A stretch of DNA of 52,528 nucleotides from positions 1 through 52,528 of the forward strand of contig JAJXTH010000014.1 in assembly GCA_021783995.1 (NCBI GenBank). Direction: 5' to 3'. Below the pieces are notes generated by a model. It ran no database searches and was not told the origin of the DNA. It saw only the letters and a list, made by a program, of their open reading frames with translations. This document shows positions 25,908 through 36,682 of this stretch, piece after piece (within the stretch, counting starts at the first letter, position 1; each line of letters starts with the position of its first letter). Made by a program: the position numbers and the translations under genes. This stretch comes from Pseudomonadota bacterium. Its GTDB lineage: Bacteria > Pseudomonadota > Gammaproteobacteria > Burkholderiales > Gallionellaceae.

Positions 25908-26813
25908 TCAAGCCAGATGATCGATGCCGATGATTTTTACCTGACTGACAGCCTGAACGAGCGCATCGATCGCCTTGGTGCGCGCATAGCTCCTGCGCCA
26001 TGCGAGCGCGATCCTCCTGGAAGGCGCAGGCTTCACAAAGGGGATGACCTTCAAAAGCGGGCTGCGATAGCGTTCGCTATTGGCAGAGGCAGGAAGCACC
26101 GTGATGCCAAGCCCTGATGCGACCATGTTTCTTATGGTTTCAAGCGAGGTTCCCTGCTGCACTTCTGCCCCTTTTCGGGTCATCTCCGGGCAGGCCTCCG
26201 CCACCTGATTGCTGAAGCAATGGCCTGAGTCCAGGAGCAACACTTTCTCTTCTGCCAGCTCCCCGGGATGGATGTTTTTCCGTCTGGCCCAGCGGTGATC
26301 GCTGCTGACGACCACCTCGAACGACTCATCGTATAGTGGTTGTATAAGCATGCTCGCATCTCCGAACGGCAGCGCGATGATGATGGCGTCGAGCCTGCCG
26401 TTGCGAAGCAAAACATCGAGGTTCGCGGTGATGTTCTCCTCGATCTCCAGCGGCATGCTGGGGGCAACTGCCTTCAAGGCCGGGATCAGGTCGGGCAGCA
26501 GATAGGGACCGACGCTGTAGATGATGCCGATTCTGAGCGCAGATTCGAGCTGGTTTTTTCCCTGGGATGCGATCTCGCGTATTCTCTCTGTCTCCTCCAG
26601 CACGCGCTGCGCCTGTTCGACGATCGCGCTGCCGACGGGTGTGATGGCGATTTCGATCCTTCCGCGCTCGAATATCTTCACACCCAGCTCTTCTTCCAGC
26701 TTCTGGATCGCAAGGGACAACGCCGGCTGACTGATGTAGGACTTTTCGGCTGCGCGGCGGAAGCTCTTTTCCTGCGCAACTGCCACGATGAAACGAAGTT
26801 CGTTGAGCGTCAT
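25908..26813 (-). CDS. oxyR: OxyR peroxide-sensing LysR regulator
   Basis: A 301-residue LysR activator with the diagnostic redox pair. C199 lies in LLLDSGHCFSNQ and C208 in VAEACPEM, eight residues apart and at the same positions as the E. coli OxyR cysteines that form the peroxide-induced disulfide. The helix-turn-helix (SFRRAAEKSYISQPALSLAI) is intact. Start ATG 26813 gives MTLNELRF, the normal family beginning. Divergent from rubrerythrin with a palindrome-rich gap, and directly before the exporter operon, which it might also control. Confidence 0.93.
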   Translation of the reverse strand: MTLNELRFIVAVAQEKSFRRAAEKSYISQPALSLAIQKLEEELGVKIFERGRIEIAITPVGSAIVEQAQRVLEETERIREIASQGKNQLESALRIGIIYSVGPYLLPDLIPALKAVAPSMPLEIEENITANLDVLLRNGRLDAIIIALPFGDASMLIQPLYDESFEVVVSSDHRWARRKNIHPGELAEEKVLLLDSGHCFSNQVAEACPEMTRKGAEVQQGTSLETIRNMVASGLGITVLPASANSERYRSPLLKVIPFVKPAPSRRIALAWRRSYARTKAIDALVQAVSQVKIIGIDHLA

Positions 26814-26827
26814 GCCAGCCTCCTTTT

Positions 26828-26879
26828 GATTTACATAATAAATCAATACCGTTTAAACAATCAATTGGATTTATAAATC
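26828..26879. promoter_or_regulatory. Palindrome cluster, candidate OxyR operators
   Basis: Three palindromes lie in the oxyR-rubrerythrin gap: GATTTA-CATAA-TAAATC (26828-26844), GTTTAAAC (26851-26858) and GATTTATAAATC (26868-26879). The two GATTTA/TAAATC sites share the same arms with different gaps, as expected for a multimeric LysR regulator with sliding subsites. One overlaps the candidate -35 of rubrerythrin and the other abuts the oxyR start, which fits autoregulation plus activation. Confidence 0.6.
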
Positions 26880-26893
26880 GACAACCGTTACAT
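26865..26893 (+). promoter_or_regulatory. Candidate sigma-70 promoter of rubrerythrin operon
   Basis: TTGGAT (26865-26870) and TTACAT (26888-26893) are spaced by exactly 17 bp, about 50 bp before the rubrerythrin ATG. The -35 overlaps one palindrome of the OxyR-type cluster. Confidence 0.5.
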
Positions 26894-26944
26894 TGCAGCT
26901 GTGGACAACATGCCACCCAATCAACCAACCAACAGGAGCGCATC

Positions 26945-27418
26945 ATGCAACGACCAGAGATCAAAACCATGGCCAATCTCGAGGCGGCATTCGCCGGTGA
27001 ATCGATGGCGCACATCAAATACCGCTATTTCGCAAGGATAGCGCGCGCGGCAGGCGATGAAGAAACGGCTAAGGTATTCGAGGAAACCGCAAATCAGGAA
27101 GTGCAGCATGCGCTGGGCCACCTCGACCTGCTTTATCCCAAACAAGAGATGACCACGGAGCGCTGCCTGAAAATGGCGATAGAAGGCGAGACTTACGAAT
27201 ACACCGAGATGTATCCGGGATTTCTCAAGACAGCCCAGCAGGAAGGCAATGCGGCGGCCGTTTCAGAAATCAATGAGCAGATCGCGGAATCCAAAGAGCA
27301 TGCGGAAATGTTCAAGGCAACGCTGGAGAAGGCGGCGAAGCGTTTCGCAGCTTTGGCCAGGGTTGAAGAGCGCCATGCCAATCAGTACCGCGCCGTCCTG
27401 GCCAAGGTTGGCGCCTGA
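26945..27418 (+). CDS. rbr: Rubrerythrin without rubredoxin domain
   Basis: A 157-residue diiron peroxidase subunit. It reduces hydrogen peroxide to water with electrons from rubredoxin. The ferritin-like four-helix bundle supplies iron ligands from E19 (FAGESMAH), E52 and H55 (NQEVQHAL), and a second Glu/His pair in IAESKEHAEMF. The C-terminal rubredoxin domain of classical rubrerythrin is absent; a separate rubredoxin is the next gene. This split form resembles sulerythrin-type proteins. AGGAG lies 7 bases before the ATG. Confidence 0.93.
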   Translation: MQRPEIKTMANLEAAFAGESMAHIKYRYFARIARAAGDEETAKVFEETANQEVQHALGHLDLLYPKQEMTTERCLKMAIEGETYEYTEMYPGFLKTAQQEGNAAAVSEINEQIAESKEHAEMFKATLEKAAKRFAALARVEERHANQYRAVLAKVGA

Positions 27419-27451
27419 TACAATACAAACACTTTAATCGAGGAGCACGAA

Positions 27452-27616
27452 ATGAAAGTATGGCAATGTGTGGTATGCGGATTCATCTACAACGAAGCGG
27501 AAGGCCTGCCTTCCGAAGGCATCGCGCCCGGTACCGCCTGGGTGGACATCCCCGCTGACTGGGCCTGCCCGGATTGCGGCGTTGCAAAGTCCGACTTCGA
27601 GATGGTCGAAATCTAA
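27452..27616 (+). CDS. Rubredoxin
   Basis: A 54-residue iron electron carrier, easy to miss because it is short. It has the two CxxCG knuckles ([11 protein letters not shown] and [13 protein letters not shown]). A Trp and Tyr-rich core and the length are normal. AGGAG precedes the ATG. 33 bp after rubrerythrin and 47 bp before its reductase, it forms a complete chain: NAD(P)H to reductase to rubredoxin to rubrerythrin to peroxide. Confidence 0.95.
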   Translation: MKVWQCVVCGFIYNEAEGLPSEGIAPGTAWVDIPADWACPDCGVAKSDFEMVEI

Positions 27617-27620
27617 GTAT

Positions 27621-27638
27621 AGCCCCCGCCCGGGGGCT
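27621..27638 (+). terminator. GC-rich hairpin after rubredoxin
   Basis: AGCCCCC-GCCC-GGGGGCT forms a 7-bp stem with a 4-base loop just after the rubredoxin stop. The following bases are CTTCATT, not a T-run. It looks like a partial terminator or mRNA-end stabiliser, giving more rubrerythrin/rubredoxin than reductase. Confidence 0.6.
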
Positions 27639-27663
27639 CTTCATTCCAAGCGAGGAGAATCTC

Positions 27664-28794
27664 ATGAATCCCATCGTCGTGCTGGGCAGCGGACTTGCAG
27701 GCTATACGCTGGTGCGCGAATTGCGCAAGCTGAACGGCGACATTCCGATTACCCTGGTGACTCGCGACAGCGGCGATTATTATTCCAAGCCCACGCTCTC
27801 CAACGCTTTTGCGCAGAAAAAGGAGGCCGCCAATCTCGTTCTGACATCGGCTCGCGCGATGGCCGAACAGCAGAAATTCACGCTGCTTTCAAACACGGAA
27901 GTGCGGGCGATCCGCCGCGATGATAAGCAGCTGGACACCACTTCCGGCGCTATCGAATACGAAAATCTGGTGCTTGCCATCGGTGCCGACCCGATACGCA
28001 TCCCGCTGCAGGGCGATGCCGAAGTGTTTTCGGTCAACGATCTTTCCGACTATGCAAGGTTTCGCGACAAGTTGAATGGCGCGAAATCCGTCGCCATCAT
28101 GGGAGGCGGCCTGATAGGCTGTGAATTCGCCAATGACCTGGCACTCGCAGGATACAAGGTTTCCGTGATCGACCCAGGACCCTACCCGATCGCCAGCCTT
28201 CTTCCCGAACAGGCCGGAAGACGTCTCATGGAGCCGCTGAAGGACCTGGGCGTCACCTGGCATTTCGGCAAGGCGGCTGAGCGCGCCGATGCCACGGGCC
28301 AGGGTTACACGCTGACGCTCACTGACCAGAGCACCGTATCTGCCGACATCGTACTCTCTGCAGTGGGCCTGCGTCCGCGCACCCAACTTGCCAAGGATGC
28401 CGGACTCTCCGTCAGCCGCGGCATCTCAGTCGATGAAAGGCTGCAAAGCTCGGACAAGTCGATATTTGCGCTGGGCGACTGCGCTGAAATCAATGGGCGG
28501 ACGATGCCCTATGTGCTTCCCATCATGCATGCGGCCCGCGCACTTGCCAAGGTGCTCTCCGGCGAAGTTGCCAAAGTAACTTTTCCCTACATGCCCGTGG
28601 TGGTCAAGACCCCAGCTCACCCCATTGCCGTCCTGCCGGTCGGGCGAGATGCGGCAGGATCCTGGAAAGTGCTGGAAGAAGGCCAGGGGATCAAGATGGG
28701 ATTCTTCAATCCGGAAGGCGGGATGACCGGATTTGCGCTGACCGGAGAATATGCCAAGGAGCGCAGCGAGATGACCGCGCGCTGCACCGCCTAG
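27664..28794 (+). CDS. Rubredoxin-NAD(P)+ reductase (FAD)
   Basis: A 376-residue flavoprotein of the pyridine-nucleotide-disulfide-oxidoreductase fold. The FAD-binding Rossmann motif is VVLGSGLAGYTLVREL. The NAD(P) motif is VAIMGGGLIGCEFANDLA. The third FAD motif is IFALGDCAE. There is no redox-active Cys pair of the CxxxxC kind, which fits rubredoxin/ferredoxin reductases rather than disulfide reductases. The frame is open from 27574, but GAGGAG precedes the ATG at 27664. Its TAG stop lies in the palindrome CTAG, which is also the stop of the convergent methyltransferase. Confidence 0.92.
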   Translation: MNPIVVLGSGLAGYTLVRELRKLNGDIPITLVTRDSGDYYSKPTLSNAFAQKKEAANLVLTSARAMAEQQKFTLLSNTEVRAIRRDDKQLDTTSGAIEYENLVLAIGADPIRIPLQGDAEVFSVNDLSDYARFRDKLNGAKSVAIMGGGLIGCEFANDLALAGYKVSVIDPGPYPIASLLPEQAGRRLMEPLKDLGVTWHFGKAAERADATGQGYTLTLTDQSTVSADIVLSAVGLRPRTQLAKDAGLSVSRGISVDERLQSSDKSIFALGDCAEINGRTMPYVLPIMHAARALAKVLSGEVAKVTFPYMPVVVKTPAHPIAVLPVGRDAAGSWKVLEEGQGIKMGFFNPEGGMTGFALTGEYAKERSEMTARCTA

Positions 28795-29501
28795 CCAGCC
28801 TTACGCAGCAGATCGACGCGTATCGGCATGTTGAACGCGGCGCCTTCCGGCGTCATGCAACCCATGAATTTCTGCCTGACTTCTTCATGAAGCGCATCGC
28901 TCAAGCGATGCTGCGTGTGCGTGACCTTGAGTATCTTCGCCTCGAACTCGGAAAAGTCCGCAAAACGCATGGGCGAGAGAAAAAATGTCTGGCTGGAAAG
29001 TTCAAAGCGGCCTGAATCAACCGCCCGTTCGACGGCAGCGAAAGCCGCTTCGCGCACCTCCTGCTCGTCGTGGAACAACCGCAATATCTCGTTGAAATCG
29101 CCATCAAACACAGGCTCTGAAATATAGGCCAAACCGCCCTTTTTGAGCACACGGCGTATTTCTTCCATCGCGTCGTCCATCTGCACGATGGGTACATGGT
29201 GCAGCGATTTGAACATCATGACGATGTCAAATGAGGCGTCTTCGGCCGGGATCGATTCGGCGCCGCCGCGTCCGAACCTCACGTTGTCAGGCTTTTCTCG
29301 GCGCAGGTTTTCCGCATGCTGGATTTCATCGACTTCAAGCGCAACGATGCTCACAGCCTTGCTATCTCGGGCTATAGCCAATGTCTTGTCGGCCTTGCCG
29401 CAACCCAGCTCGAGGATGTTGGCATTGTCAAGCGGCAGGAGTTTCTCGTAGATTTCGCGCTCGTCGCAGACCAGATTGGTTTCAGGGCTGGCAATCTTCA
29501 T
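28791..29501 (-). CDS. Class I SAM-dependent methyltransferase
   Basis: A 236-residue methyltransferase (UbiE/type 11 fold). Motif I is ILELGCGKADKTLAIA, the acidic loop is ALEVDEIQHAEN, motif II is FDIVMMFKSLHHVP and motif III is RRVLKKGGLAYISEP. The C-terminal third is less conserved. The substrate cannot be inferred. Two nearby ATGs are possible: 29507 is only 2 bases from AGGAGG, while 29501 has an 8-base spacing and is preferred. The gene lies beyond the tRNA terminator, so it needs its own promoter. It shares stop bases with the convergent reductase. Confidence 0.85.
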   Translation of the reverse strand: MKIASPETNLVCDEREIYEKLLPLDNANILELGCGKADKTLAIARDSKAVSIVALEVDEIQHAENLRREKPDNVRFGRGGAESIPAEDASFDIVMMFKSLHHVPIVQMDDAMEEIRRVLKKGGLAYISEPVFDGDFNEILRLFHDEQEVREAAFAAVERAVDSGRFELSSQTFFLSPMRFADFSEFEAKILKVTHTQHRLSDALHEEVRQKFMGCMTPEGAAFNMPIRVDLLRKAG

Positions 29502-29540
29502 CGTCATTTCCTCCTGGCGGCATTTTAGCGCATAAAAAAA

Positions 29541-29558
29541 CCGCTGATTCCTCAGCGG
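29541..29558 (-). terminator. Rho-independent terminator after tRNA-Asp (copy 2)
   Basis: On the minus strand CCGCTGA-GGAA-TCAGCGG is followed by a run of seven T. It ends the ppiD/tRNA-Val/tRNA-Asp transcript. A T-run exists on the plus strand too, so it may work in both directions. Confidence 0.9.
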
Positions 29559-29571
29559 CTCTTTTTTGTGT

Positions 29572-29648
29572 TGGCGGAGTGGACGGGACTCGAACCCGCG
29601 ACCCCCGGCGTGACAGGCCGGTATTCTAACCAACTGAACTACCACTCC
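29572..29648 (-). tRNA. tRNA-Asp(GTC), copy 2
   Basis: A 77-nt cloverleaf with encoded CCA. The anticodon loop is CTGTCAC (GTC). The T-arm is GGTTCGAGTCC. The sequence is identical to the copy at 31700-31776. It follows tRNA-Val by 25 bp. Confidence 0.97.
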
Positions 29649-29673
29649 AAGTTTTACCTGATTACTGCTGATC

Positions 29674-29749
29674 TGGTGGGTGCTGACGGGGTCGAACCGC
29701 CGACATTCGCCTTGTAAGGGCGACGCTCTACCAACTGAGCTAAGCACCC
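29674..29749 (-). tRNA. tRNA-Val(TAC), copy 2
   Basis: A 76-nt cloverleaf with encoded CCA. The anticodon loop is CTTACAA (TAC). It is identical to 31812-31887. It starts one base after the ppiD stop codon, so it is processed from, or transcribed through, the ppiD message. Confidence 0.97.
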
Positions 29750-29750
29750 T

Positions 29751-31637
29751 TTACTGTTTGGCTGCCTCAGGTGCAGGCATCTTCACCTTGATGCTGGCCC
29801 TGCTTTTCGCATCGGCAAGGTACGCCTGCAACATCGCTTCACCCGTCATCTGACGCAACTGCTGAGCATACCTCGCACGCTTCGCTTCGTCGGGCGGCGC
29901 ACCCTCATTCACCGCATCCAGACGCACGATCATGTATCCTCCCTGCGGGGACTCTGCACCGACATACTGGGGTAATTTAGCGTTATCTGCCTGAAACAGC
30001 TGGCGCACCATCTCTGCATCCAGCGCACCGTGTTTAGTACGAGTGATCGTCTGAGCCTGAGACCAATTCAGCGCAGGTTTCGCGCCCTGCTGCAATTGAG
30101 CGAGCAGCATTTTACCCTGTTTTACGGCCATGTCCAGCGATTTTTGACGCAATATCTTCTGTCTGATTGCATCGCTTACTTCCGCCAGGCTCTGCACAGC
30201 CGCCGGCTTGTGCTCAAGCATGCGCGCCGCGACCAGCGTATTCTCCGCGACTTCGACCGCTGATGTGTTGCGATGATTCTTCATCACATCGTCGCTGAAT
30301 ATCGCCTGCAGCATCTTGGGAGTCCAGATGTCATCTTCTGCCGCACCTTTTGTAAGCCAACCGCTTTGCTGGATTTTCACTCCTGCAAGCTGCGCTGCAG
30401 GCTGAAGGGTATCGCTCTGCTCGTACACCGTATTGCTGAACTTGTCTGCAAGTTCGGCAAACATGTCTGCCGCCTTCTGTTGGCGCAGCTTCGCAAGGAT
30501 ATTGTTGCTCACTTCCGCGAATGGGGCGACCCTGGCTGGCTTGATCGCCGTCAGCTTGATGATGTGATAGCCGAATTCTGATCTGACCAGATCGCTGATT
30601 TCGCCGACCTTGAGCGCAAACACGGCATCGTCAAATGGCTTGACCATCATGCCCTTGCCGAACATGCCAAGATCTCCGCCATTCGCTGCGGAACCCGGAT
30701 CCTGCGAGTTTTTCTTCGCAATCTCGGCAAACTGCGCGGGATTCTTCTTCACTTCCTTCAGCAACTCCAAAGCCTTGGCCTTGACCGCATCCTGCTCGGA
30801 TTGAGGGGCTGTAGGCGATACCGTCAGCAATATGTGGGATGCCTGCCTCTCCTCAGGCGCGGAGAATTCAGCCTGATGCTCATCGTAGTATTTCTTGACC
30901 TCCTCGGGTTTCACATCGACCTTGGGAATCAGATCGGCGACTGAAAATTTCACATACTCGACCCTGATCTTTTCCGGAACCTGGAATTCCTTCTGGTTCT
31001 GATCGTAATAGGTCTTGATTTCTCCCTCATCAACCTTCGCTTGCGCAGTCTCCAGAGGGATCTGCGCCACGCTGACAATGCGCTGCTGCTCATTGATCGC
31101 GATTATCCTGTCCACGACCGCATTCGCGGCGTAGCCGTTCTGGGCATAGGACGCGCTCATCTGCTCCCCGATCAACTCATCTTTCAGACGCTGTTCGAAA
31201 ATCAGAGGCGACATGCTCCTTTCTGCCAGCACGCTGACATAGCGCGCCTTATCGAATTTCCCATTGACCCTGAATGCATCTATGCCAGCGATGACCTGTG
31301 CGATCTGCTCATCGGTCACCGTCAATCCGGCGGCGCGCCCATTCTCGACCAGCAACTTTTGCCCGATAAGGCTATCCAGAACAGCGCCCCTCATCTCCGG
31401 CTTGTCAAACATCGCAGGGTCAAAATTTGCACCCAGCATCTGACGCATCCTGTCCTGTTGCTGATTCAGGGCGGTGTCAAATTCCTGTTTGGTGATTTTT
31501 TCGCCGTTCACGGTGGCCGGCGCGTCGGAGCTTACAGAGTGCCTATAAGAATCCACGCCAAAAAACACGAATGGCAGAATGATCAGGAGCAATACGATCT
31601 GCACCCATCTTCTCTTCTCATGAACGAAATCAAACAT
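29751..31637 (-). CDS. ppiD: Periplasmic peptidyl-prolyl isomerase PpiD
   Basis: A 628-residue membrane-anchored periplasmic chaperone/isomerase. Short cytosolic start [11 protein letters not shown], one transmembrane helix ([14 protein letters not shown]), a SurA-like N-domain, a parvulin domain (begins [12 protein letters not shown]) at about 265-360, and a second parvulin-like region. It acts on newly exported proteins at the Sec translocon. Length matches the family (about 620). ATG 31637 follows AGGGG. Its stop codon is one base from a tRNA gene. Confidence 0.95.
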   Translation of the reverse strand: MFDFVHEKRRWVQIVLLLIILPFVFFGVDSYRHSVSSDAPATVNGEKITKQEFDTALNQQQDRMRQMLGANFDPAMFDKPEMRGAVLDSLIGQKLLVENGRAAGLTVTDEQIAQVIAGIDAFRVNGKFDKARYVSVLAERSMSPLIFEQRLKDELIGEQMSASYAQNGYAANAVVDRIIAINEQQRIVSVAQIPLETAQAKVDEGEIKTYYDQNQKEFQVPEKIRVEYVKFSVADLIPKVDVKPEEVKKYYDEHQAEFSAPEERQASHILLTVSPTAPQSEQDAVKAKALELLKEVKKNPAQFAEIAKKNSQDPGSAANGGDLGMFGKGMMVKPFDDAVFALKVGEISDLVRSEFGYHIIKLTAIKPARVAPFAEVSNNILAKLRQQKAADMFAELADKFSNTVYEQSDTLQPAAQLAGVKIQQSGWLTKGAAEDDIWTPKMLQAIFSDDVMKNHRNTSAVEVAENTLVAARMLEHKPAAVQSLAEVSDAIRQKILRQKSLDMAVKQGKMLLAQLQQGAKPALNWSQAQTITRTKHGALDAEMVRQLFQADNAKLPQYVGAESPQGGYMIVRLDAVNEGAPPDEAKRARYAQQLRQMTGEAMLQAYLADAKSRASIKVKMPAPEAAKQ

Positions 31638-31674
31638 AGCGACCCCTGCTGTTTTGTTCGACAGATACGAAAAA

Positions 31675-31694
31675 AGGCGAACTTTCGTTCGCCT
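31675..31694 (-). terminator. Rho-independent terminator after tRNA-Asp (copy 1)
   Basis: On the minus strand AGGCGAAC-GAAA-GTTCGCCT is an 8-bp stem capped by a GAAA tetraloop and followed by a T-run. It separates the hupB/tRNA transcript from ppiD. Confidence 0.92.
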
Positions 31695-31699
31695 CAATT

Positions 31700-31776
31700 T
31701 GGCGGAGTGGACGGGACTCGAACCCGCGACCCCCGGCGTGACAGGCCGGTATTCTAACCAACTGAACTACCACTCC
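31700..31776 (-). tRNA. tRNA-Asp(GTC), copy 1
   Basis: A 77-nt tRNA with encoded CCA and a GTC anticodon, identical to 29572-29648. Confidence 0.97.
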
Positions 31777-31811
31777 AAAAATGTAACCCAGTTGTCAGTG
31801 ATCTCGCAAAC

Positions 31812-31887
31812 TGGTGGGTGCTGACGGGGTCGAACCGCCGACATTCGCCTTGTAAGGGCGACGCTCTACCAACTGAGCTAAGCACCC
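31812..31887 (-). tRNA. tRNA-Val(TAC), copy 1
   Basis: A 76-nt tRNA with encoded CCA and a TAC anticodon, identical to 29674-29749. It lies 11 bp after the hupB stop, so probably transcribed together with hupB. Confidence 0.97.
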
Positions 31888-31898
31888 GACAAAGACGA

Positions 31899-32171
31899 TC
31901 AGTTTACAGCATCTTTCAAACCTTTGCCAGCCCGAAATTTCGGAACCTTCGCAGCCTTGATCGTGATCTCAGCTCCGGTCTGCGGATTGCGGCCTTTGCG
32001 GGCCGCCCTTTTTTCCACAGAAAACGCGCCAAAACCAACTAGGCTGACTTCATCACCTTTCTTCAGAGACTTTTTGATAGCCTCGAGCATGCCATCCAGC
32101 GCACGGGTTGCCGCCGCCTTCGAAATATCAGCCGATGTTGCAATTGCATCCACCAAATCAGACTTGTTCAT
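31899..32171 (-). CDS. hupB: Nucleoid protein HU (beta type)
   Basis: A 90-residue DNA-binding protein, [21 protein letters not shown] to the C-terminus. It has the conserved [18 protein letters not shown] arm region that inserts into the minor groove and bends DNA. HU beta is normally found after lon, as here, 86 bp downstream. A GGGGGAAG site precedes the ATG. Confidence 0.97.
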   Translation of the reverse strand: MNKSDLVDAIATSADISKAAATRALDGMLEAIKKSLKKGDEVSLVGFGAFSVEKRAARKGRNPQTGAEITIKAAKVPKFRAGKGLKDAVN

Positions 32172-32257
32172 GCACTTCCCCCTAAAATTATTTATTTTTA
32201 ACGCAAGCTACAAACGGCTTTATATCAAGACTGCAAAGCATTGGTCAAGCACAATGC

Positions 32258-34663
<2,406 letters not shown>

Positions 34664-34693
34664 GGCAATTACCTTTTCGTTGTCAGGATTGCT

Positions 34694-34721
34694 AGATGGG
34701 GATAGCTTAAATCAATTCAAT
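34694..34721 (-). promoter_or_regulatory. Sigma-32 (heat-shock) promoter of lon
   Basis: Minus strand: a -35-like ATTGAA, 14 bp, then CCCCATCT, an exact match to the sigma-32 -10 consensus CCCCATNT. lon is a classical heat-shock gene. Confidence 0.75.
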
Positions 34722-34758
34722 CCCTGTTTGGAAAAGATCGATCAAAAATCTCGGAAAA

Positions 34759-34775
34759 GCCGGAGCAATACCGGC
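34759..34775 (-). terminator. Weak terminator between clpX and lon
   Basis: On the minus strand GCCGG-7 bases-CCGGC is followed by TTTT. It lies 23 bp past the clpX stop. With the heat-shock promoter downstream, it lets lon be controlled apart from tig-clpP-clpX. Confidence 0.5.
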
Positions 34776-34797
34776 CTTCTGGATTTTTCGCCTCGAA

Positions 34798-36048
34798 TCA
34801 GGCCGCTTTGGGCTTGTCCGTATAAACGATGATGGGCTGGATCTCGCCTGCAGATACCGTTTCGTCCAGAACCACCTTGCTGACGTTCTCCATGGACGGA
34901 AGATCGAACATCACGTCCAGCAAGGCGTGTTCCAGTATCGAACGCAATCCGCGTGCGCCCGTCTTGCGTGCAAGTGCCTTCTTGGCGACAGCGAGCAATG
35001 CATTTTCGCGGAACTCGAGCTCGACACCCTCCATCGAAAACAGCTTCTGATACTGCTTGGTCAACGCGTTCTTGGGTTCGGTGAGTATCCGCACCATCGC
35101 CGCCTCATCCAGCTCCTCAAGGGTTGCAACCACAGGCAGACGGCCTACAAATTCCGGTATCAACCCGAACTTCACGAGGTCTTCCGGCTCGACATCGCGC
35201 AGAGTCTCTCCGGTCTTGCGTTCATCGACGGAACGCACCGTCGCGCCAAACCCGATGCTGGACTTGGATGATCGATTGCGTATGATTTTTTCCAGCCCGT
35301 CGAATGCGCCACCACAGATGAAAAGGATGTTGGTCGTGTCCACCTGCAAAAACTCGGTGTTCGGATGCTTGCGCCCACCCTGGGGAGGAATCGATGCCTT
35401 GGTGCCTTCGATCAGTTTCAAGAGCGCCTGCTGCACGCCTTCGCCGGACACATCCCGAGTGATGGAGGGGTTGTCCGATTTCCTCGAAATCTTGTCGATC
35501 TCGTCAACATAAACGATGCCGCGCTGCGCCTTCTCAACATTGTAATCGCATGCCTGAAGGAGTTTCTGTATGATGTTCTCGACATCCTCGCCCACATAGC
35601 CCGCTTCGGTCAGAGTGGTCGCATCGGCCATCACGAATGGAACATCCAGCATGCGTGCGAGTGTCTGAGCAAGCAGAGTCTTGCCGGAACCGGTCGGCCC
35701 CACAAGCAGGATGTTGCTCTTGGAAAGCTCCACCCCGTCATTCGTGTTGCTTTTGAGCCTCTTGTAGTGGTTGTACACAGCGACGGAAAGAATGCGTTTG
35801 GCGCGTTCCTGGCCGATCACATATTCATCAAGAGTTGCGCAAATTTCCTTGGGAACGGGCAGTTCCGACTTGTCGCCCTGTCCGCCCTCGCTCTGTATTT
35901 CCTCGCGCATGATGTCGTTGCAAAGCGTGATGCACTCGTCGCAAACGAATACGGACGGCCCTGCAATCAGCTTGCGCACCTCATGCTGGCTCTTGCCGCA
36001 GAATGAACAGTAAAGCAGCTTGTCGCCAGATTTCTTGTCGTTAGCCAT
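34798..36048 (-). CDS. clpX: ClpX unfoldase
   Basis: A 416-residue AAA+ unfoldase that feeds tagged proteins to ClpP. N-terminal zinc domain (CSFCGKSQ and VCDECITLC), Walker [13 protein letters not shown], Walker B YVDEIDKI, the pore loop region, and arginine finger motifs are intact. Downstream of clpP by 24 bp on the same strand. Confidence 0.97.
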   Translation of the reverse strand: MANDKKSGDKLLYCSFCGKSQHEVRKLIAGPSVFVCDECITLCNDIMREEIQSEGGQGDKSELPVPKEICATLDEYVIGQERAKRILSVAVYNHYKRLKSNTNDGVELSKSNILLVGPTGSGKTLLAQTLARMLDVPFVMADATTLTEAGYVGEDVENIIQKLLQACDYNVEKAQRGIVYVDEIDKISRKSDNPSITRDVSGEGVQQALLKLIEGTKASIPPQGGRKHPNTEFLQVDTTNILFICGGAFDGLEKIIRNRSSKSSIGFGATVRSVDERKTGETLRDVEPEDLVKFGLIPEFVGRLPVVATLEELDEAAMVRILTEPKNALTKQYQKLFSMEGVELEFRENALLAVAKKALARKTGARGLRSILEHALLDVMFDLPSMENVSKVVLDETVSAGEIQPIIVYTDKPKAA

Positions 36049-36072
36049 AGAAAACCTCTCTCAATTTATCGT

Positions 36073-36681
36073 CTAGGCCCGCTTTTCCAGCACCTGATCG
36101 ACCAGCCCATAGGCAACAGCGTCAGCAGCACTCAGGAAATTGTCGCGGTCCGTATCCCGCTCAATCACCTCGACCGTCTGCCCGGTATGCATCGCCAGCA
36201 TCTGATTGAGCCTCTGCTTCAAATACAGTATCTCTCGCGCATGAATCTCGATATCCGATGCCTGACCACGGAAACCACCCAGAGGCTGATGTATCATCAC
36301 GCGGGAATTGGGAAGGCAGAAGCGCTTGCCCTTTTCTCCCGCCGTCAGCAGAAACGCGCCCATGCTGGCCGCCTGGCCTATGCAGAGCGTGCTGACTGCA
36401 GGCTTGATGAATTGCATGGTATCGTAGATCGCCATGCCTGCCGTGACGGAACCACCCGGAGAGTTGATGTAAAAATGTATGTCCTTGTCCGGGTTCTCCG
36501 ACTCGAGAAACAGCATCTGCGCAACGATCAGGTTGGCCGTATGGTCGTTGACCTCGCCCACCAGAAACACCACTCGCTCCTTCAACAGGCGCGAATAGAT
36601 GTCGTAGGCACGTTCCCCACGGCCGCTGGACTCGACGACCATAGGAATCATGCCGATATTTTTCGTCTCTTCGTAATGCAT
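36073..36681 (-). CDS. clpP: ClpP protease subunit
   Basis: A 202-residue serine peptidase forming the ClpXP/ClpAP chamber. The catalytic Ser is S106 ([11 protein letters not shown]) and the His is H131 (MIHQPLGG). The C-terminal Asp region ERDTDRDNF is present. It starts one base after the tig stop, so translation is probably coupled. Confidence 0.97.
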   Translation of the reverse strand: MHYEETKNIGMIPMVVESSGRGERAYDIYSRLLKERVVFLVGEVNDHTANLIVAQMLFLESENPDKDIHFYINSPGGSVTAGMAIYDTMQFIKPAVSTLCIGQAASMGAFLLTAGEKGKRFCLPNSRVMIHQPLGGFRGQASDIEIHAREILYLKQRLNQMLAMHTGQTVEVIERDTDRDNFLSAADAVAYGLVDQVLEKRA

Positions 36682-36682
36682 G

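Noticed and set aside
31041-31757. 238-codon plus-strand open frame ending in [12 protein letters not shown]
   Set aside because: The ending is the translation of a tRNA-Asp complement, a well-known spurious annotation; the rest is antisense to ppiD.
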